Position numbers and translations under genes: made by a program
Part shown: positions 1-8,844 of the stretch, one piece after another
How positions within the stretch are numbered: the first letter of the stretch is position 1
How the letters are laid out: the number at the start of each line of letters is the position of its first letter
From: Acinetobacter pittii
Lineage (GTDB): Bacteria; Pseudomonadota; Gammaproteobacteria; Pseudomonadales; Moraxellaceae
Reading direction: 5' to 3'
NCBI RefSeq assembly: GCF_034067285.1
Contig: NZ_CP139286.1
Span: 2,976,001-3,040,000 of the forward strand
Length of the DNA: 64,000 bases
The notes under the pieces: generated by a model
The model's database searches: none
The model's input: only the letters and a program-made list of their open reading frames with translations
Told to the model about the DNA's origin: nothing

Positions 1-150
1 CACAGCAAAGCCGTAAGACAGTGCTTGGCACATCTCAAATTTTGTTGTTGATATGATTTTTTAGTCGTGACGAGCTAATACGTTAAAACTTTTATTTAAT
101 TAAAAAGTTCTAAAGATTTGCTAAACGATATAGGAATAAAAGATTTGGCA

Positions 151-255
151 ATGGTTGCCAACAAAATAGAAATGTTGCGCATGAGCGACTCCTTAGGTAA
201 AAGAAGTCCTACCGCATTACTGTCAAATAATGGTGGTAGAACGAAAGAGGGTTGA
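151..255 (+). other. Possible 34-codon ORF or gene remnant
   Basis: A short open frame from ATG at 151 to TGA at 253-255 reads MVANKIEMLRM...RTKEG. The same frame stays open upstream to a stop at 97-99, so a TTG start at 118 is also possible. The composition (charged and aliphatic, with SLGKRSPTALL) looks like a real protein tail rather than random sequence, but I recognise no family. Another frame entering from the left edge ends at a TGA at 49-51. This could be the decayed end of a gene or mobile element lying left of the window. No ribosome binding site is obvious. Confidence 0.25.
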
Positions 256-382
256 CAGACTGAACCTAAGAATCAGCACACCCGAGGGTGTCCCCCTTCC
301 GTCCTACCGCAACAAAAAAGGGGACGAACGAGTCTACATTAAAAAAATAAATTTTTTCAATGTACTTAGGTTCTGGCCTGTC
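254..382. repeat. Hairpin-rich element bounded by imperfect inverted repeat
   Basis: Outer arms at 254-270 (GACAGACTGAACCTAAG) and 365-382 are imperfect inverted repeats. Inside lie a perfect hairpin at 278-291 (ACACCC-GA-GGGTGT) and an A/T hairpin at 335-364 with TACATT/AATGTA arms. The nested structure in a gene-free stretch suggests a small mobile element or structured RNA. I cannot assign a known family and see no target-site duplication. A 63-codon ORF across it is probably fortuitous. Confidence 0.35.
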
Positions 383-612
383 AAAGCCAGCTGGCAATGT
401 AGGCCAGCACGCAAAGGATAATCTGAGAGTTGGTGAGTGTCAATGTAGCTTTTATGCCAAGTGATTAAATTTCTTATTATTTTTCATTAGATTAACTTAA
501 TTATTATTTAAGATATTATATTTAATTGTATTTTCAAAACTAAGCAGAAGCGATCCGTGCTTATTGATTTCTATCTTTTAACTTTTAATGTAAGACAACA
601 AAACGAGTGAGA
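383..612. other. Gene-free AT-rich stretch
   Basis: No convincing ORF or RNA gene was seen. Several GGCCAG/CTGGCC-type short inverted repeats lie at about 370-410, next to the inverted-repeat element. The rest is AT-rich sequence downstream of the minus-strand flavin reductase gene. Confidence 0.4.
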
Positions 613-1104
613 TTAGACAGTCTCAGTCTGCCCCACTTGGTGATAAGCACGGTTAAAATAAACCAAACTTTGGTCATGTTGGCTTTGTTTAATCGCCACA
701 ATCGGACATATAAAAATCGTATGTGTGCCGACTTGTTGAATTTGCTCAATCTCACAATCGAAACTGACCAACGCATCATCCAACACAGGTGAACCCGTTT
801 CTAACTCTATCCATGCGCCATGTTTAAAGCGCTCTTCTGGTGTGAGCTTAGATGAAAATGCTTTTGAAATATGTTCGTGCTGTGCGCCTAACACATTCAC
901 AGTTAAGATTTTGTTATCTAGGAAATGTGCATGCGAACTCGCAGATTGGTTCATACAGACCAATAATGTCGGTGGTGTGTCAGTCACACTACAAACAGCA
1001 GAGGCAGTAAATCCAAAACGGCCAGACATGCCTGCCGTAGTCACAACACTAACTGCACTTGTGAGTAAAGACATTGCATTTCTAAAGTCTGTTGCTTGAA
1101 CCAT
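613..1104 (-). CDS. Flavin reductase family protein (RutF/HpaC-like)
   Basis: This 163-residue protein has the compact FMN-binding split-barrel of flavin reductases. The visible pattern runs from FGFTASAVCSVTDTPPTLLVC at about 30-50 to ILTVNVLG and a conserved F-KHGAW segment. Such enzymes use NAD(P)H to reduce free FMN or FAD for a partner oxygenase. It lies downstream of mesX-mesD on the same strand, 186 bp away. MesD-type methionine synthesis is reported to need oxygen and MesX, so supplying reduced flavin to that system is a reasonable inference. The family is clear; the physiological partner is not shown by sequence. Confidence 0.8.
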   Translation of the reverse strand: MVQATDFRNAMSLLTSAVSVVTTAGMSGRFGFTASAVCSVTDTPPTLLVCMNQSASSHAHFLDNKILTVNVLGAQHEHISKAFSSKLTPEERFKHGAWIELETGSPVLDDALVSFDCEIEQIQQVGTHTIFICPIVAIKQSQHDQSLVYFNRAYHQVGQTETV

Positions 1105-1223
1105 GACATTATTCCTAAATTGAACCGTACCTTGTCCTGTGTGTTTGCTATACCGCCCAACTCCATCAGGAAGGTACTATCGACATGCGATCTAATTAGA
1201 GCGACATGTAGTAAGTAAAATGA

Positions 1224-1267
1224 GGGTTACTTGTTTGATTATCAACTGCCATCAAAAAAAGTAACCC
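1224..1267 (-). terminator. Long hairpin downstream of mesD
   Basis: GGGTTACTT (1224-1232) and AAGTAACCC (1259-1267) are perfect inverted arms, with an inner TTTGAT/ATCAAA pair. On the minus strand the structure follows the mesD stop and is followed by TCATTTTACTT. It is probably a transcription terminator or 3' stabiliser, since the T-run is imperfect. Confidence 0.5.
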
Positions 1268-1290
1268 TTTATACCACTTATTGGTAAATA

Positions 1291-2340
1291 TTAAGCAGTA
1301 AGATCATAACCAGTCAGTTCTCGACGAACGATTTCTGCACCTGCACTTAAAGCATTTAACTTGCCACGTGCCACTTCACGTGAAAGAGGCGCCATACCGC
1401 AGTTTGTGCAAGGGTAAAGCTTGTCAGAGTCTACAAACTGAAGCGCTTTACGCAATGTGTTAGCCACTTCTTCTGGTGTTTCGATCTGGTTAGATGCAAC
1501 ATCAATTGCGCCGACCATGACTTTTTTACCGCGAATAAGTTCGAGTAAATCGATAGGCACATGTGAGTTGTGACATTCTAACGAGATGATATCAATGTTC
1601 GACGTTTGAAGTTTCGGGAAAGCTTCTTCGTACTGGCGCCATTCTGAACCGAGTGTCTTTTTCCAGTCAGTGTTGGCTTTAATGCCGTAACCGTAGCAAA
1701 TGTGGACCGCAGTTTCACATTTTAGACCTTCAATTGCACGCTCTAAAGTCGCGATGCCCCAGTCATTTACTTCGTCAAAGAAGACGTTAAATGCAGGTTC
1801 GTCAAACTGAATAATATCTACACCAGCAGCTTCTAGCTCACGCGCTTCTTGGTTCAAGATTTTGGCAAATTCCCAAGCAAGTTTTTCACGGCTCTTGTAG
1901 TGACCATCGTAAAGCGTATCAATCATGGTCATTGGGCCAGGTAATGCCCACTTAATTGGTTGATTGGTTTGCTGACGTAAAAACTTCGCATCTTCAACAA
2001 ACACAGGCTTTTGACGAGACACTGCACCTACCACAGACGGTACGCTTGCATCGTAACGGTCACGAATACGAACAGTTTCGCGCTTCTCAAAATCTACGCC
2101 ATTTAAGTGTTCAATAAATGTCGTCACAAAGTGTTGGCGAGTTTGTTCGCCATCGCTCACGATGTCGATGCCTGCAAGTTGTTGTTCGTGCAATGCCAAA
2201 CGTAACGCGTCTTTTTTACCTTCGGCTAAGCCTTCGTTTTCAAGTTTCCAAGGCGACCAAAGCTTTTCAGGTTCTGCAAGCCAAGACGGTTTAGGTAAGC
2301 TGCCAGCAGTTGAAGTTGGTAATAATTTTTTCATGATCAA
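1291..2340 (-). CDS. mesD: Core-MetE methionine synthase MesD
   Basis: The 349-residue protein contains only the C-terminal, zinc-binding half of cobalamin-independent methionine synthase, whereas MetE is about 750 residues. The expected zinc ligands are visible as H213 and C215 (VHICYG), E255 (SLECH) and C314 (TNCGM). The DEPA motif is at 180-183. The folate-binding N-terminal half is missing. It pairs with a DUF1852 gene 15 bp upstream, which is the hallmark of the folate-independent MesD/MesX type described from Acinetobacter. It should methylate homocysteine from a non-folate donor in the cytoplasm. The start at 2340 has an alternative ATG two codons in. Confidence 0.85.
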   Translation of the reverse strand: MIMKKLLPTSTAGSLPKPSWLAEPEKLWSPWKLENEGLAEGKKDALRLALHEQQLAGIDIVSDGEQTRQHFVTTFIEHLNGVDFEKRETVRIRDRYDASVPSVVGAVSRQKPVFVEDAKFLRQQTNQPIKWALPGPMTMIDTLYDGHYKSREKLAWEFAKILNQEARELEAAGVDIIQFDEPAFNVFFDEVNDWGIATLERAIEGLKCETAVHICYGYGIKANTDWKKTLGSEWRQYEEAFPKLQTSNIDIISLECHNSHVPIDLLELIRGKKVMVGAIDVASNQIETPEEVANTLRKALQFVDSDKLYPCTNCGMAPLSREVARGKLNALSAGAEIVRRELTGYDLTA

Positions 2341-2355
2341 TGACCCGTATGTTGA

Positions 2356-3342
2356 TTAATTAGGAGCGTAATTAGCAGACCACTGCTCAAGAATCGCTTG
2401 GTATGGTTTGATAAATTGCTCTTCAACAAACTTCCCCTGCTCAATAGCCAAACGGCTACGTTCTTCACGGTCATACACAATTCGAGTAAGTGAATAATCT
2501 TCGTGTTTCAAGCTTGGTTGATAAGATTTTCCAGCCACTGAATTTGCGTTGTAAATTTCAGGACGGTAAATCTTTTGGAAGGTTTCCATCGTACTAATGG
2601 TACTAATCAACTCAAGGTTGGTGTAATCACTCAGCAAATCGCCAGTAAAATAGAACGCTAATGGCGCAACGCTATTTGGCGGCATGAAGTAGCGAACTTT
2701 TAAGCCCATTTTTTGGAAATATTCATCAGTGAGTGAATAGTCTTCTTGCTTGTATTCCACGCCCAAAACTGGATGTTCGTTTTCAGTACGGTGGTACTCT
2801 TTAGTCGTCGAAACGCTTAAGCAAATCACAGGTGCCTTTTTAAAGTTGGCTTTGTAAGTTTCAGAGTTAATAAAGCTCTTAAACAAATTACCGTGCAATT
2901 CACCAAACTTTTCTGGCGTGCTAAAAGTCGACTTGTTTTTGTTGTGATCTAACAAAAGCACACTAAAGTCATAGTCACGTACATAAGACGAGAAGTTATT
3001 GCCTACAATACCTTCGATGCGTTCATTGGTTTTCTTATCAACAATATTGGTTTTCAATATTTCGATGAGAGGAAGTCCGCTTGCACGGTTTTCGGCATCA
3101 ATGTTCATTTCAACTGAAATGATTTCAAGTTCAACGCCATAGCGGTCGCCTTTAGGGTTGTCCCAATGAGCTAAGGCATTGAAACGATTGTCGATCATCT
3201 GCAATGTATTGCGCAAATTTTCTTCGCGGCTCATCCCTCTTGCCAAGTTAGCAAAGTTGGTTGTAATACGTGTATTGTCTGCTGGACGATAGTTCTCATC
3301 GAAACAAATACTCTTAATCGTAAATGTAAATTCTTTACTCAT
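2356..3342 (-). CDS. mesX: MesX, DUF1852 partner of MesD
   Basis: This 328-residue protein matches the DUF1852 family, recognisable from its length and from its position immediately before a core-MetE gene. Family knowledge says MesX is required, with oxygen, for MesD-type folate-independent methionine synthesis; its chemistry is not settled. No signal peptide, membrane segment or familiar catalytic motif is visible, so it should be cytosolic. It is the first gene of the mesX-mesD operon, 15 bp from mesD. A LysR-type dyad resembling a MetR box lies about 190 bp upstream at 3528-3540. Confidence 0.85.
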   Translation of the reverse strand: MSKEFTFTIKSICFDENYRPADNTRITTNFANLARGMSREENLRNTLQMIDNRFNALAHWDNPKGDRYGVELEIISVEMNIDAENRASGLPLIEILKTNIVDKKTNERIEGIVGNNFSSYVRDYDFSVLLLDHNKNKSTFSTPEKFGELHGNLFKSFINSETYKANFKKAPVICLSVSTTKEYHRTENEHPVLGVEYKQEDYSLTDEYFQKMGLKVRYFMPPNSVAPLAFYFTGDLLSDYTNLELISTISTMETFQKIYRPEIYNANSVAGKSYQPSLKHEDYSLTRIVYDREERSRLAIEQGKFVEEQFIKPYQAILEQWSANYAPN

Positions 3343-3688
3343 TGTGATCAGTACCCTAATTTCTGAGATAAACCTAAAAAAATCTTTTGCTCTTTTTAAA
3401 CTCTCCAGACTTGTCAGATTTGTGCCTTATGGTCTTATCAAAGTGAATAACTGGAGCGCTTCAGAGCATGGATAGATTTATACCGCAATCACAACATGAA
3501 TAAAAATGATTTAGTCTCATTCAAAACTGAGTGAAATTCATGTTTAGGGTTTTCATTTATTTATTTGCTTTCCATTTTCTTCTTATAGAAATAAAGAAAT
3601 CTCGCTATTTTAGGGGCTTAGAAATGATAAATGGACCAATTTCTTCATAGAGAACTTAGTCCATTTGAATGAGATAAACAGCTATTTC
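3343..3688. other. Intergenic region upstream of mesX
   Basis: This 346-bp stretch holds the presumed mesX promoter and, at its far end, the 3' side of the desaturase. The sequence TGAGTGAAATTCA at 3528-3540 is one mismatch from the MetR consensus TGAA-N5-TTCA. No ORF is credible here. Confidence 0.4.
3629..3666 (-). terminator. Inverted repeat after desaturase gene
   Basis: AAATGGAC (3629-3636) and GTCCATTT (3659-3666) form 8-bp arms around a 22-nt loop, just after the desaturase stop on the minus strand. There is no strong T-run, so this is a possible terminator or mRNA-end hairpin. Confidence 0.35.
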
Positions 3689-4743
3689 TTAACTTTTTGA
3701 TTCTGACAAATCATTTACGTTCCAGCGGTTTGCTCTTTTAAAAGTACCGACATCGTTGAACCGTACACCCATATCACGCATGACTTTATGGGCAACTGGC
3801 GCAGTCATTTGGCGAATGTAGAATGGTTCTTTCACTACAAAATGATGGATGGCATGCGTTGAGCCAAAGTTAAAGCAAAACAGTTGGAACGGAGTCATCC
3901 ACCACGGTGTTAATACCTGAGTTTGTTGAATGACATTGCCCAATTCGACGTCTCCGTAGTAATGCATATTGCTGGTCACAAAATGTAAGCAGAAGGTACG
4001 CAGCACATTTGGTGCAATCCAAACCACAGTCAGAATATTAATCACATGCATGATATTTAAAGTGGTCGCCGACCAAGCAATTGGTGCATTTGCCCCCCCG
4101 AAACTGCGTCAATTGCGTGAAATCCTAAAAAGATATACCACAATGACCAGTGAATAATACCAAGCGGGAAATAAGCTAAAAAAGCACGTTTAAAAATGAC
4201 CTTTCTAACCGCCCAATTATTTGCAGCAATAATGCGTAGCAAAACTGCAAAACCATTATCACCAATCGCGATAAGTCGGCGTATATTCCACTTTTCGCCA
4301 TTGGTTAAAGCTCTTTCTTCTAAATCGACTTCAGTACCTGAGTTTTTATGATGGTTAAAGTGCAGTTCGCGGCGTTTCCACGGGTTAATGGTACTTGGTC
4401 GAGCTAACCAGACTAAGCCCATCATTAAATGATGTGCCCATGGCTTTTTTCTAAAATACATCCAGTGAATCAAATCGTGCTCTAACTCATGAGTTAAGGA
4501 TGCAAAAAAAGCAATAATCGGAATTGCAAACCAAGCTGAAAGTTGATGATTGATATAGAGCATGGCAGCCGTGATCATGCCCACCAAAGATATCAATAAA
4601 ATCATCGCTCCAATGGCATTTTGATGGTTCAAAATAGGATGGCGTTTGCGTAAAGCCACACCTTCTGCAGTTACTACTTTTTTAATATATTCTGTTTTTT
4701 CGCTATCGGCCATTCCGGCAGGATTTTTATAAATGTAGGTCAT
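3689..4743 (-). pseudogene. Fatty acid desaturase, frameshifted at a G7 tract
   Basis: Two adjacent frames (4743-4057 and 4051-3689) together make one membrane fatty acid desaturase of about 350 residues. The three diiron histidine boxes are present: HELEH-DLIH, HFNHH and HAIHH. The third lies in the second frame. Membrane segments lie at about 40-85. The break is at a run of seven G on the coding strand (plus 4093-4099). One extra G would join the frames as ...VSGGANAPIAWSATT.... As written the product stops early and lacks the third histidine box, so it should be inactive. This could be phase variation, a true lesion or a sequencing error. It is divergent from the araC-type gene. Confidence 0.8.
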
Positions 4744-4798
4744 CCGTTATTCCTCAGTTTTTTCATGTCCCTACTTTATTTAGATCGCTTTAGGTGTG

Positions 4799-4836
4799 CT
4801 TAGCTCGAAACGCCAATCTATTGGCTATGGATGCCA
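4799..4836 (-). promoter_or_regulatory. Putative AraC-type operator, desaturase promoter
   Basis: On the minus strand two direct half-sites, TGGCATCCATAGC (4836-4824) and TGGCGTTTCGAGC (4815-4803), are spaced exactly 21 bp, the layout typical of AraC-family operators. The same 38-bp block with six mismatches lies upstream of the FadL-like gene at 8845-8882. The adjacent araC-family gene at 4931 is the obvious candidate binder. The element ends 55 bp before the desaturase start. Confidence 0.65.
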
Positions 4837-4930
4837 AAATAGATAGATTCAAAACAAACAAAAGATTTTTTAGTTTTGAAATCTTTTATACTGTTCACAG
4901 GAATATGAGTCACAAGTTATAGGACATAAC

Positions 4931-5938
4931 ATGCCACAGACAGCAACGGCACTGGCTAGCTGGGTGAAAGCGATTCAAAAAGCGCTCGAAAAAGCCGGTG
5001 TTGATAGTCAATCTTTATTAGAACAAGCGGGTTTAGATATTCAGGCTCTCGGTAATCCTGATGCACGTTATTCATTAAAACAAACAGCAAATTTATGGAA
5101 ATTAGCAGTTCAGAAAACTCAAGATTCATGTTTTGGCCTTAAAGTTGCCAGCCAAGTCAACCAAAATACTTTTCATGTGTTAGGGCATTCACTGATTACC
5201 AGCACTACCCTAAAAGAAATGTTCTTAAGAATTATTCGCTATTTTCGTGTGGTAACAGATATTCCAGAGCTAGAGTTTTATGGTCAAGGAAATAACCATT
5301 ATTTCGTTATTCATGTTCCCGACGAAGTTCAGCCCGAATCAATAGATGCGTTTATTTCCGTTTTTATTCGCTCAAGTCGTGCCTTGCAAGGATCTGTTTT
5401 TTCACCGTTACGCATTGAGTTAAGGCGTTCGGAACCTGAAGATCTGGAAACGTTTACAAGTATTTTAAAAGCCCCGATCGTGTTTAATGCACCTAAAGAC
5501 ATGATTGTGTTTGATACAGCTACCATTGAACAGCCACTAGAAGGTGCAAATCCAACCCTCACCCAAGAATATGATGAGATTATTAATCGTTATCTGGCTC
5601 GATTCGATAAAGAAAATATATTGGCGCGGGTGAAAGTGAAACTTATTGAAAAATTATCGACGGGTGATTTTCAACAACAAGACGTTGCGAAAAGTCTGGG
5701 CTTAAGTATACGGAGTCTGCAACGCAAACTTTCTGCCGAAAATACTTCTTATAGTGAGTTACTAGATCAGACTCGCCACGAACTTGCATTGTCATATATT
5801 AAAAACTCAAGCCATAATATTACTGAGATTGCTTATATTCTTGGCTTTACCGACGTGAGTAGCTTTACACGTGCGTTCCGCCGCTGGACTAATTTATCAC
5901 CCGTCCACTATCGAGAAAAACATCTGGCTTGCTCTTAG
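4931..5938 (+). CDS. AraC-family transcriptional regulator
   Basis: The 335-residue protein has an N-terminal ligand-binding domain of the arabinose_bd (PF12625) type over about residues 20-210. A C-terminal AraC/XylS double helix-turn-helix covers about 240-330, with QQQDVAKSLGLSIRSLQRKL and the second helix pair ending in DVSSFTRAFRRW. It is divergent from the desaturase. Regulators of this subfamily often respond to fatty acids or other hydrophobic molecules. Twin 21-bp-spaced half-sites lie in front of the desaturase and FadL-like genes but not clearly in front of its own gene. It therefore probably activates those two minus-strand units. The ligand is unknown. Confidence 0.85.
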   Translation: MPQTATALASWVKAIQKALEKAGVDSQSLLEQAGLDIQALGNPDARYSLKQTANLWKLAVQKTQDSCFGLKVASQVNQNTFHVLGHSLITSTTLKEMFLRIIRYFRVVTDIPELEFYGQGNNHYFVIHVPDEVQPESIDAFISVFIRSSRALQGSVFSPLRIELRRSEPEDLETFTSILKAPIVFNAPKDMIVFDTATIEQPLEGANPTLTQEYDEIINRYLARFDKENILARVKVKLIEKLSTGDFQQQDVAKSLGLSIRSLQRKLSAENTSYSELLDQTRHELALSYIKNSSHNITEIAYILGFTDVSSFTRAFRRWTNLSPVHYREKHLACS

Positions 5939-5956
5939 TTTTTTAAAACTTTAAGC

Positions 5957-5987
5957 AAAAAAAGATGCATATAAATGCATCTTTTTT
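5957..5987. terminator. Bidirectional terminator
   Basis: AAAAAAAGATGCAT, a short loop, then ATGCATCTTTTTT. The hairpin is flanked by A and T runs and lies between the convergent araC-type gene and the M20 amidohydrolase gene, so it can end both transcripts. Confidence 0.85.
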
Positions 5988-5996
5988 ATGGTCAAT

Positions 5997-7364
5997 TTAC
6001 TTCTTAGTGAGCAGCTCTAACATAGAAACAGTTGTGACTTTGGCTCCCACTGGCAACGCCTTTAAGTCCACAATGTAGTTAGGACTATGTGGAATATAAG
6101 GCACAGGTTTTCCTTGTTTTACTGCATTGGCAAATACAACTGGGTCCGCCACACCAATAAACATAAAGTTAAAAGGAATGTCTTTTTGGTCACCTAACAA
6201 ATGGTGTACATCTTCTGAACCCATAAATGGAGGAAAGTCGGTTAAAACTTGCTTATCACCTAACAATGCTTTTAACGGCCCATTTAAACGCGCGGAAAAC
6301 TCTTTGTTATTAATGACTGGGTTGGTTGAACCTTTGAGCGTTAGAGTAGGCAATTGATCTTTACCCATCCCCTGCATTTGGGCCGCGCCTTCACTCATGA
6401 GCTTAATATTATTTAACATGGTTTCACGCACTTTCGGGTCAAACCAGCGCATATTCATTTTGACTAACGCGGTTGAAGGAATCACGTTATTTGAATTTCC
6501 AGCTTGAACTGACCCAATAGATAAAGCAGCAGGTTGCTGAGTATTTACTGCGTTACCCATAATGGTTTGATATTGGGTAATGGCATTGGCCGCCATGCTA
6601 ATCGGGTTCTTGGTTAAATATGGAAGTGACCCATGTCCACCCACCCCTTTAAATAGAATATCAAGTTGATCGGTTCCTGCCATTCGTGGACCCGGTGCAT
6701 TAATTACCGTTCCCACAGGTGCAGGGGTAGTGTGAACTGCAAAGAAATAATCAGGTTTCGGTAAGTTATATTTGGTCCATAAACCATCGCTCACCATAGC
6801 TTTTGCGCCTGTTACCGGTTCTTCAGCAGGTTGCGCGACTAAAATAATTGTTCCGCTCCATTCCTTTTTTAAAGCAACTAGGGTTTTTGCCATACTCAGC
6901 ATCCATGTCACATGGGCATCATGACCACACATATGTGCTACAGGTGTTTCGGTTCCATCATCGAGTTTTACCCGTACTTTACTTGCGTAGGGTAAACCTG
7001 TGGCTTCTTGAACTGTGTTGGCATCCATATCGGCACGGTACATGACCGTTGGCCCCTCACCGTTTTTTAAAATGCCGACCACACCTGTTTTGGCTATTCC
7101 CGTTTTAACGTCAAAACCTAATGACTTAAGCTCTTTGGCAACAATGGCAGAGGTTCGCGTTTCCATAAACCCGAGTTCAGGGTGTTCATGAATGTCTTTA
7201 TAGACCTTATTTAACCACTCTGTTTGCCCATCAATAATCGTTAACGCTTTTTGAGAAACCGCGGGTAAAGTTGTCGGACTTGCTTCTGCATGCAGAACCG
7301 TTCCATAACCTGCAATAAAAGTCGACAAACCTAAAAATAGACTGTTTTTGATGATTTTATTCAT
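5997..7364 (-). CDS. Exported M20 family amidohydrolase
   Basis: The 455-residue protein has a signal peptide (about residues 1-28, ending near LHAEA). It carries M20D amidohydrolase/aminoacylase motifs: HEHPELGF, RADMDA, MCGHDAH with metal-binding C and H, PAEEP with the catalytic Glu, and GSEDVHH. Such enzymes hydrolyse N-acyl amino acids, hippurate-like amides or indole conjugates; the signal peptide puts this one in the periplasm. It is second in an operon after the FadL-like porin, 33 bp apart. A long-chain N-acyl amide substrate would fit that pairing, but this is inference. Confidence 0.8.
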   Translation of the reverse strand: MNKIIKNSLFLGLSTFIAGYGTVLHAEASPTTLPAVSQKALTIIDGQTEWLNKVYKDIHEHPELGFMETRTSAIVAKELKSLGFDVKTGIAKTGVVGILKNGEGPTVMYRADMDANTVQEATGLPYASKVRVKLDDGTETPVAHMCGHDAHVTWMLSMAKTLVALKKEWSGTIILVAQPAEEPVTGAKAMVSDGLWTKYNLPKPDYFFAVHTTPAPVGTVINAPGPRMAGTDQLDILFKGVGGHGSLPYLTKNPISMAANAITQYQTIMGNAVNTQQPAALSIGSVQAGNSNNVIPSTALVKMNMRWFDPKVRETMLNNIKLMSEGAAQMQGMGKDQLPTLTLKGSTNPVINNKEFSARLNGPLKALLGDKQVLTDFPPFMGSEDVHHLLGDQKDIPFNFMFIGVADPVVFANAVKQGKPVPYIPHSPNYIVDLKALPVGAKVTTVSMLELLTKK

Positions 7365-7397
7365 ATAGTAAAAACCTTATAAATATATGATTTAATT

Positions 7398-8783
7398 TTA
7401 AAATTTATATCCAATTTTTAAGCCATAGCTGACTGAGTGATTATCCTTAAACTCACCCACATAATAGTCACTACCCGCCTGTGCGCCAAGCTGAGCTTTT
7501 GCATCGCCTAACCAGTAATACTTCACGCCACCTGAAATAAAATATTGCGATGTTGGGCTATATTGAGCACCCACGCCTAAGTTGTAATACCCTTTGCTTG
7601 GCCCACCCGTCGAGACCTTATCACCTACTCCCGAGTCCCAACCGACTGACACCGAGCCTAACCATTTAGGTGAAAAGCGTTGCCCTAACCCTAAATTAAG
7701 AGACCATTGATCATCGTAATAACGAACCAAGTTGAAACCTTCTGGGCGGCTTGGAGTCGATAATCCACCAACAACTTTTGAGATTTCACCAAAGCGGTAA
7801 GGCTGTAGAGCAAGATCACTCCAATTTACCCAGCGCACACTCCCGAACAATAAAGTCCCCTGACGAAGGCCTGTTTGAAACTCTAAATTGACTGAATCTG
7901 GAGATTTAAACTTGGTTGTGCCTGACTCTTCTACATTTGGTAACTCGGCAACAATACGATTTAAATAAGCTTTTTTCTGCTCGGTCATTTGTCCAATAGA
8001 AATCATATAATCTAGGTGCTGATTTACTAAATCACGACCTTGCTGCGTGCTTAACATATCAATAAGTGGAGCATTTTCAGTCGCGTTTACTTTATGAGTA
8101 ATGGCTGAGCGGTAAGTTAATGACACTTTCACAGCTTTTTCAGGAATCTGATAGGCAAGCCCTGCTAGCCACCCCAAGTCACCTACAGTTTTGGTATGAA
8201 AGTCATAACCGTTGTAAAGACTAAATACATTGCCTCTTAATTCAACCTGACTTTTAAAGGTCTGATAGACGGGCCCAGCATACAGATTCCAGTTTTTTGT
8301 GGGTTGATATCCCAAGATAAAGCTTAAATTCTGTATATCAAATTCTGATTTTGCATTTCCTGTAGGCACTTGACCAGAAGTAGCATTGGCAAGCCCTGCG
8401 GTGGTAATGCCGGGTAACATCACCGTGTCTTTTGACGTTGCGACAAAACCATTCAGACCTGAATATTCTGTGTCGGCACCAAAAGGCTGATCGTAAAGTA
8501 GACCAAATGAATACTGCGGTGCCAACTGAAGTTTTAAGGCCGCTGTAGGTCGATAATCTGTGTTGGCGATATCTGAAATGGAATGATGTGAAGGGTTAGT
8601 GCCCGACTCTGCACCACTTAAATCGGTATCTGTAATTCCTAAATTTGCTTCAAAATAATTGCCCGGTTGTAAAAAAGCCGATATGGATTGTCCTGTTTTA
8701 TCAAATGCTGCGGCATGTAAGGTGCTTGTGCAAATTGAAGTTATTCCTAAAATAAATATTTTTTTATTCACAACAAAATTCAT
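7398..8783 (-). CDS. FadL/OmpP1-like outer membrane transport protein
   Basis: The 461-residue protein has an N-terminal signal peptide ending around STLHAAA. The rest is rich in alternating aromatic beta-strand sequence and ends in GYKF, an outer membrane barrel signature. Length and features such as KSPDSVNLEFQTGL and SLNLGLGQRF match the FadL/OmpP1 family of channels for long-chain fatty acids and other hydrophobic compounds. It is the first gene of an operon with the M20 amidohydrolase. It carries the same AraC-type operator as the desaturase 61 bp upstream. The transported substrate is unknown. Confidence 0.85.
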   Translation of the reverse strand: MNFVVNKKIFILGITSICTSTLHAAAFDKTGQSISAFLQPGNYFEANLGITDTDLSGAESGTNPSHHSISDIANTDYRPTAALKLQLAPQYSFGLLYDQPFGADTEYSGLNGFVATSKDTVMLPGITTAGLANATSGQVPTGNAKSEFDIQNLSFILGYQPTKNWNLYAGPVYQTFKSQVELRGNVFSLYNGYDFHTKTVGDLGWLAGLAYQIPEKAVKVSLTYRSAITHKVNATENAPLIDMLSTQQGRDLVNQHLDYMISIGQMTEQKKAYLNRIVAELPNVEESGTTKFKSPDSVNLEFQTGLRQGTLLFGSVRWVNWSDLALQPYRFGEISKVVGGLSTPSRPEGFNLVRYYDDQWSLNLGLGQRFSPKWLGSVSVGWDSGVGDKVSTGGPSKGYYNLGVGAQYSPTSQYFISGGVKYYWLGDAKAQLGAQAGSDYYVGEFKDNHSVSYGLKIGYKF

Positions 8784-8844
8784 AAATCCATCCTGGATAT
8801 TTCTTATTTTGATTCCTCACTTTAGGTAGATTTTTAAAGTTCTG

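Noticed and set aside
230..421. 63-residue ORF at the left edge
   Set aside because: It runs through a hairpin-rich inverted-repeat element, has unusual composition and no recognisable family.
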